Shown: positions 59,319 to 64,000 of the stretch, piece by piece
Layout: each line of letters begins with the position of its first letter
Position numbering within the stretch: the first letter of the stretch is position 1
Assembly: GCF_902833905.1 (NCBI RefSeq)
Contig: NZ_CADFGP010000002.1
Location: 1 to 64,000 of the forward strand
DNA length: 64,000 bases
Source of the DNA: Paraburkholderia tuberum STM678
Lineage (GTDB): Bacteria > Pseudomonadota > Gammaproteobacteria > Burkholderiales > Burkholderiaceae
Direction: 5' to 3'
Notes under the pieces: generated by a model
What the model saw: the letters and a program-made list of their open reading frames with translations, nothing else
What the model was told of the DNA's origin: nothing
Databases searched by the model: none
Made by a program: the position numbers and the translations under genes

Positions 59319-60236
59319 GTGAACCCCACCCCGTCCGTCCCCGTGATATCCACCGCCGGCATGCCTTTTGGCCTCCAGTCGGTCTGTCACACGCTGGCCA
59401 GTGCGAACGCGCATCTGGACCGCTTCGCGTGGCTCGGCGACGGACTCGCGATCGCGCTATGGACGCGCGACACGAAGGAGGACGAGACCGTCTACGAACG
59501 GCCCGGCCATCACACGCTGTCGTGCTATCTGGACGGCGGCTATCGCACCGAGCGCCAGAAAATGCCGGGCCACTACGGCGCGCCGTCGCGGCTGTGCGCA
59601 CTGCCCGGCGATCACGAATCGCGCTGGTGGGTGCGCGGCCACATGCACTTCATGCATCTGTACTTCCTGCCCGAGCACTTCACGCGACGCGCGGTGCAGG
59701 AGCTCGACCGCGAACCGCGCGAACTGACGCTCGCCGATCGCACCTATTTCGAGGACCCGCGCATTGCGAGTCTGTGTCAGTCGCTCGTCAACGAGGAGTG
59801 GGAAAGTCCCGACGGTCTGCTGCGCACCAACGAGACCGCGCACGAAGTGCTGAGCCTGCTATTGCGCGGCCAAGGCGTACGGCGCGCGAACGTGGCGCTG
59901 AAAGGCGGGCTGTCGGCCGCGACGCGGCGCCGCCTGCGCGACTATATCGACATTCATCTTGCGCAGCCGTTGACGCTCGGGGAGTTGTCGGGTGTCGCGG
60001 CGCTGTCGGAGTTTCATCTTGCGCGGATGTTTCGCGAGTCGTTCGGGTTGCCGCCCGCCGCCTGGATCGCGCGGCAGCGGCTCGATCGCGCGCGCACGCT
60101 GCTGCGCACGACGACGTTGCCGCTCGCGCAGATCGCCGGGCAGTGCGGCTATGCAAACGCGAGTCACTTTAGTCACCGGTTTCGCGAGGCTGTCGGGGTG
60201 ACGCCGAGTGGGTTCCGGCAGGCTATCGGTGTTTGA
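59319..60236 (+). CDS. AraC-family transcriptional regulator
   Basis: A regulator of about 305 aa if the GTG at 59319 is used; an ATG at 59361 would give 291 aa. The N-terminal part (LGDGLAIALWTRDTKEDETVYERPGH) is a cupin-like effector domain. The C-terminal 100 residues have two helix-turn-helices (LTLGELSGVAALSEFHLARM and LAQIAGQCGYANASHFSHRF) with the AraC signature. Divergent from the EamA exporter gene, which it probably regulates. The frame upstream of 59319 overlaps the exporter start region. Confidence 0.86.
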   Translation: MNPTPSVPVISTAGMPFGLQSVCHTLASANAHLDRFAWLGDGLAIALWTRDTKEDETVYERPGHHTLSCYLDGGYRTERQKMPGHYGAPSRLCALPGDHESRWWVRGHMHFMHLYFLPEHFTRRAVQELDREPRELTLADRTYFEDPRIASLCQSLVNEEWESPDGLLRTNETAHEVLSLLLRGQGVRRANVALKGGLSAATRRRLRDYIDIHLAQPLTLGELSGVAALSEFHLARMFRESFGLPPAAWIARQRLDRARTLLRTTTLPLAQIAGQCGYANASHFSHRFREAVGVTPSGFRQAIGV

Positions 60237-60274
60237 GATTCGCGTTTGAGTTTCGCTTTGCGGTTAGCTCCGCG

Positions 60275-63200
60275 TCATCGCAGCGCCATCGCCAGCACGC
60301 GCGCGACGTGGATCGCGTCGACGCCCGCGCCGTCGTGAATCTGATGCCGGCAGCTAGTCCCGTCGGCGACCATCAGCGTGGCCGCGTCCAGCTTGCGCAC
60401 CGCGGGTAGCAGCGACAGCTCGGCCATCGCCTGCGAGCTCGCGTAGTGCTCCGCTTCATAGCCGAAGCTGCCGGCCATGCCGCAGCACGACGATTCGACC
60501 GTCGATACCTTCAATTCGGGAATCCACTTCAGCACGGTCTGCACCGGCGTGAATGCGTCGAACGCCTTCTGATGGCAGTGGCCGTGCACGAGTGCCTGCT
60601 GCATCGGCAGCGGCTTCAATTCGAGCTGCAATCGTCCGGCCTTTTCTTCGCGCACGAGGAATTCCTCGAATAGAAACGCGTGCCGCGCGAGGCGCTGCGC
60701 CTCTTCGCCGAAACCGTACTGCAGGAATTCATCGCGCAACGACAGCAGACACGATGGCTCCAACCCCACCACCGGCACGCCACGTTCGACGAACGGCCTG
60801 AACAGCTCGAGCATGCGCCGCGCTTCCTCTTTCGCTTCGTCGACGAGACCCGCCGCGAGAAACGTGCGGCCGCAACACACGGGACGCTCTCCCGGGCGTG
60901 CACTGAAGTGGACCGTGTAGCCCGCCGCTTCGAGCACCTGTTGCGCGGCGCGCGCGTTGTCGGGCTCGAGGTGATTGTTGAAGGTATCGACGAACAGCAG
61001 GACTTCTTTCAGCGCGCACGCCTGCGCAGCGTTGCGTGCAGGCTTCGCGGACACCGCATCGGCCAGAAACGCCTTCTTGAACCGCGGCAAACTCCGCTCG
61101 GTCGCGAAGCCGACCGAGCGCTTGAACCACGTCGACAGCACCGGCACGTTGTCCGCGAGCGCCAGCAGCCTCGGCATGCGGCTCGCCGCGCCCGCATAGC
61201 GCGGCATGAACGCGACGAGCCTGTCGCGCAGCCGCACCCCATGCGTCTTGACACGCGCCGCCCGCGCCTCGATCTTGAACTTCGCCATATCGACGCCGGT
61301 CGGGCAATCGCGCTTGCAGCCCTTGCACGATACGCACAGGTCGAGCGTTTCCTTCACGTCATCGCTCGCGAGCCCGCTTTCGCCGAGCTGCCCCGAAATC
61401 GCGAGCCGCAACGTGTTGGCCCGCCCGCGCGTCAAATGTTGCTCGTCCTTCGTCACGCGATAGCTCGGGCACATCGTGCCCGCGTCGAACTTGCGACAGT
61501 GGCCGTTGTTGTTGCACATCTCGACCGCTTTCGCGAGGCCGCCGCTCAGATCGTCGCCGCTGCCGGGCGCGCTTTCTTCTCCCGTCAGCGGGTCGCGCTT
61601 CACGTTCCACGTCGACCAGTCGAGCGCCGTTTCGATGCGCTGTTCGCGATAGCCCGGCGCAAAGCGGAAATTGCGCGCGTCGTCCATCTTCGGCGGACGC
61701 ACGATCTTGTCGGGATTGAAGCGGTTGTCCGGATCGAACAACGCCTTGATCTCGCTGAACGCCTGGTTGAGCCGCGGCCCGTATTGCCATGCGACCCATT
61801 CGCCACGGCATAGCCCATCGCCATGCTCGCCGGAATACGCGCCCTTGTACTCACGCACGAGCGCGGCCGCTTCCTCGGCGATCGCGCGCATTTTCGTCGC
61901 GCCGTCGCGGCGCATGTCGAGAATCGGCCGCACGTGCAGCGTACCGACGCTCGCATGCGCGTACCACGTGCCTTCGGTGCCGTGGCGATGAAACACGTCG
62001 GTCAGCCGGCTCGTGTAGTCGGCCAGATGTTCGAGCGGCACCGCGCAATCTTCGATGAAAGACACCGGCTTGCCGTCACCCTTCATGCTCATCATGATGT
62101 TGAGACCAGCCTTGCGCACTTCCCACAGCGCTTTTTGCGCATTTGCGTCCGGCATCTCGACGACCGCATCGGGCAGGCCCAACTCGCCCATCAACTCCGT
62201 GAGCTGCTTCAGCGACGCGAGCTGCGCGTCGCGATCCTCGCCCGCGAATTCGACGAGCAGAATCGCCTGCGGCTCGCCGACCAGCGCCTTCTCGATCACC
62301 GGACGAAACGCGGGATTGCTCAACGCCAGATCGATCATCGTGCGATCGACGAGTTCGACAGCGACCGGCTTCAGCTTGACGATGTGCTGCGTGAGCGCCA
62401 TCGACTGCCGGAAGGTAGGAAAGTTGACCACGCCAAGCGCCTTGTGCGCGGGCAGCGGCGCGAGCTTCAACGTGATCTGCCGGCTGAATGCGAGCGTGCC
62501 TTCCGAGCCGACCAGCAGATGCGCGAGGTTCGCGCTGCCGTCATCGGTATACGCGCGCGGATTCTGGCAATCGAACAGATCGATGTTGTAGCCCGCGACG
62601 CGGCGCAGCACCTTCGGCACGCGCGCAATGATTTCGTCACGCTCGCGCTGCGCGATCCGCGTGACGCCCGCGACGATCTGCTGCAAGCGCTCACCTTGCG
62701 GCGGCTCGCGCAGCGACGCGAAGCGCGCTTCGCTGCCGTCGGCGAGAATCGCGTCGATCGCCTCGACGTTGTGCACCATGTTGCCGTACTCGATCGAGCG
62801 CGAGCCGCACGAGTTGTTGCCGGCCATGCCGCCGATCGTGCACTGGGCAGCCGTCGATACATCGACCGGGAACCACAGTCCATGCGGCTTCAGCCACGCG
62901 TTCAGATGATCGAGCACGACGCCGGGCTCGACCGTCACGGTGCGCGCGTCGGCATCGAACGCGACGATGTTGTTGAGCCACTTGCTCGTATCGACCACCA
63001 GCGCTTCGCCGACCGTCTGCCCACACTGGCTCGTGCCCGCGCCGCGCGCGAGCAGCGGTACTTTCTCGCTGCGCGCGATCTCGAGCGCGATGCGCAGATC
63101 GTCCTGATCGCGCGGCACCACGACGCCGACCGGCGTGATCTGATAGATCGACGCATCGGTCGCGTAGCGGCCGCGGCTGGCGAGATCGAACAGCACGTCG

Positions 63201-63307
63201 CCGCGCAGCGCTTTGCGCAGATGCTGCGCGAGCGGACTCGTTGCGCGCGCGGCGGAGGGGACCAGATGGATCGGCTTGACGAGCAAGCCCGCAGTGGGAT
63301 TCGTCAT
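60275..63307 (-). CDS. YdiJ-like FAD/Fe-S dehydrogenase
   Basis: A 1010-aa protein, the length of E. coli YdiJ (D-2-hydroxyglutarate dehydrogenase). The ATG at 63307 (MTNPTAGLLVKPIHLVPSAA) is chosen. The FAD-binding domain (about 60-250) has GAGTSQCGQTVG and AGNNSCGSRSIEYG. The FAD-oxidase C-terminal domain follows. An iron-sulfur region has CNNNGHCRKFDAGTMCPSY and LCVSCKGCKRDCPTGVDM. The CCG-type part has VCCGRTFLAAG and ESSCCGMAGSFGYE. Together these define a dehydrogenase of D-2-hydroxy acids passing electrons to an iron-sulfur chain. Substrate by homology D-2-hydroxyglutarate or D-lactate. Confidence 0.9.
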   Translation of the reverse strand: MTNPTAGLLVKPIHLVPSAARATSPLAQHLRKALRGDVLFDLASRGRYATDASIYQITPVGVVVPRDQDDLRIALEIARSEKVPLLARGAGTSQCGQTVGEALVVDTSKWLNNIVAFDADARTVTVEPGVVLDHLNAWLKPHGLWFPVDVSTAAQCTIGGMAGNNSCGSRSIEYGNMVHNVEAIDAILADGSEARFASLREPPQGERLQQIVAGVTRIAQRERDEIIARVPKVLRRVAGYNIDLFDCQNPRAYTDDGSANLAHLLVGSEGTLAFSRQITLKLAPLPAHKALGVVNFPTFRQSMALTQHIVKLKPVAVELVDRTMIDLALSNPAFRPVIEKALVGEPQAILLVEFAGEDRDAQLASLKQLTELMGELGLPDAVVEMPDANAQKALWEVRKAGLNIMMSMKGDGKPVSFIEDCAVPLEHLADYTSRLTDVFHRHGTEGTWYAHASVGTLHVRPILDMRRDGATKMRAIAEEAAALVREYKGAYSGEHGDGLCRGEWVAWQYGPRLNQAFSEIKALFDPDNRFNPDKIVRPPKMDDARNFRFAPGYREQRIETALDWSTWNVKRDPLTGEESAPGSGDDLSGGLAKAVEMCNNNGHCRKFDAGTMCPSYRVTKDEQHLTRGRANTLRLAISGQLGESGLASDDVKETLDLCVSCKGCKRDCPTGVDMAKFKIEARAARVKTHGVRLRDRLVAFMPRYAGAASRMPRLLALADNVPVLSTWFKRSVGFATERSLPRFKKAFLADAVSAKPARNAAQACALKEVLLFVDTFNNHLEPDNARAAQQVLEAAGYTVHFSARPGERPVCCGRTFLAAGLVDEAKEEARRMLELFRPFVERGVPVVGLEPSCLLSLRDEFLQYGFGEEAQRLARHAFLFEEFLVREEKAGRLQLELKPLPMQQALVHGHCHQKAFDAFTPVQTVLKWIPELKVSTVESSCCGMAGSFGYEAEHYASSQAMAELSLLPAVRKLDAATLMVADGTSCRHQIHDGAGVDAIHVARVLAMALR

Positions 63308-63354
63308 TTCGTCGGCCTGTGAGGAGCGCGCCTGAACCGCGCAGCTCGAATTAC

Positions 63355-64000
63355 CTAGTACAGCGTCAGATGCACCGGCGCGAGTCCTTCGATATGCCCG
63401 CTCACGTCGCCCGCCTCGCGCGGAAAGAACATGCCGGTGTACGAACCGGCGGTGATCACCATCTCCCGCGTCACCGCAATGCCGCGCGAACTCGCGTGAT
63501 TGACGAGCCACGTCAACAGCCGCCGCGGATCGCCGGCCGGATTCGCGGGCGTCGTTTCGACGACATTGCCTGCGTTGAACGCGAAGCGCAGCGACGGCGC
63601 GACGAACGGAAAATCCTCGCGATACCGTGTGAATTCACCGACGATCAGCGCACCGTGATTTTGCAGGTCCGCGAGCTGCGCGAGTTTGTCGATGGCGGGC
63701 CACGCGGCATAGCGGCTCGCGACGATCTCGATGGTCGCGCCGATCGAGCCGATGCCCGCGAGCACTTCGTCCTCGCGGTACGGTTTCGTGGACGGCTCGA
63801 AACGCCGGCCGAAACGGAACGCGACTTCGAGTTCGAGCCCGAGCGGCGCGAAGCCTTCGCGCGACAGACGCGCGCCGTCGGCGTGCAGATCGGTGTCGGG
63901 CAATGGCGCGCCTTGAATCGGTCCGCTCGCCGATTTCGCGCCGATCTTCCAGCCGCCGATTCGCGCGCCGCACGCGCTCAAGATTTCGTGCTGGATTGCG
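63355..64000 (-). CDS. 2-keto-4-pentenoate hydratase-like protein (5' end outside window)
   Basis: The reading frame is still open at the right edge (translated upstream part AIQHEILSACGARIGGWKIGAK), so the start lies beyond the window. At least 214 residues are present. GGWKIGAK, GLELEVAFRFG and TAGSYTGMFFP fit the 2-keto-4-pentenoate hydratase/2-oxo-3-hexenedioate decarboxylase family (FAH-like fold), enzymes of meta-cleavage and related pathways. The gene ends 48 bases before the YdiJ-like gene on the same strand, so the two may be co-transcribed. Substrate unknown. Confidence 0.85.
   Translation of the reverse strand, partial: AIQHEILSACGARIGGWKIGAKSASGPIQGAPLPDTDLHADGARLSREGFAPLGLELEVAFRFGRRFEPSTKPYREDEVLAGIGSIGATIEIVASRYAAWPAIDKLAQLADLQNHGALIVGEFTRYREDFPFVAPSLRFAFNAGNVVETTPANPAGDPRRLLTWLVNHASSRGIAVTREMVITAGSYTGMFFPREAGDVSGHIEGLAPVHLTLY

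Overview
The window is GC-rich chromosomal DNA from a beta-proteobacterium, most likely Burkholderia or Paraburkholderia. The pointers are gene content (a prp operon with PrpR, an intracellular PHA depolymerase, a DUF3563 mini-protein, a Burkholderia-type H-NS, non-phosphorylating L-fucose catabolism) and base composition. No rRNA, tRNA, CRISPR array or complete insertion sequence was seen.

Layout. (1) 1-3710 is an accessory patch of lower GC. It holds the tail of an IS4-like transposase, then tandem toxin/immunity modules. A 276-aa toxin-like protein is followed by a probable immunity gene. A 95-aa orphan toxin tip is followed by its probable immunity gene, and a wrecked copy of that tip is followed by a paralogous immunity gene. 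A decayed third module precedes a small exported protein. Three modules share an LSSLYGNSPR-x-PQN-type junction, and several direct repeats show how the patch was shuffled. (2) 3713-11925 is the 2-methylcitrate (propionate) locus: the sigma-54 activator prpR, divergent from prpC, an exported protein gene, prpD and acnA, with a sigma-54 promoter and a palindrome in between. prpB is not present. (3) 12075-28534 holds a large AsmA-like DUF748 protein, a DUF1254 lipoprotein, a PaiB-like protein, copper ATPase copA behind a perfect CueR-type operator, a chemoreceptor, a GST, PHA depolymerase, a flavin reductase-like protein, a 3-hydroxyacyl-CoA dehydrogenase and small proteins. (4) 28698-34925 holds an Ala-rich membrane protein, a truncated mgtC, an AGE-family epimerase, a cold-shock protein, a second chemoreceptor and a thioesterase.

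(5) 35012-39614 is a four-gene operon for non-phosphorylating L-fucose breakdown with a divergent IclR regulator; the L-fuconate dehydratase step is missing from the window. (6) 39717-47272 holds an unknown protein, a Pat-like GNAT/acyl-CoA synthetase fusion whose ATP-grasp core appears replaced by a short tandem repeat, prfC, an H-NS protein, a class-C-type serine hydrolase and a small protein. (7) 47811-51368 holds a lipoprotein and a PAS/sigma-54/Fis activator divergent from a GntP-type permease with a sigma-54 promoter, by analogy possibly for 3-hydroxybutyrate. (8) 51826-64000 holds a DedA-rhodanese fusion, a cNMP-binding/thioredoxin-reductase-like fusion lacking the CxxC, a secreted beta-propeller-like protein, an EamA exporter with a divergent AraC regulator, a YdiJ-like FAD/Fe-S dehydrogenase and a partial 2-keto-4-pentenoate hydratase-like gene.

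Physiologically, many genes concern short acids and storage carbon: propionate, PHA, 3-hydroxyacyl-CoA, acetyl-CoA acylation, hydroxyglutarate/lactate-type oxidation. All family assignments were made by reading motifs; no database search was run.
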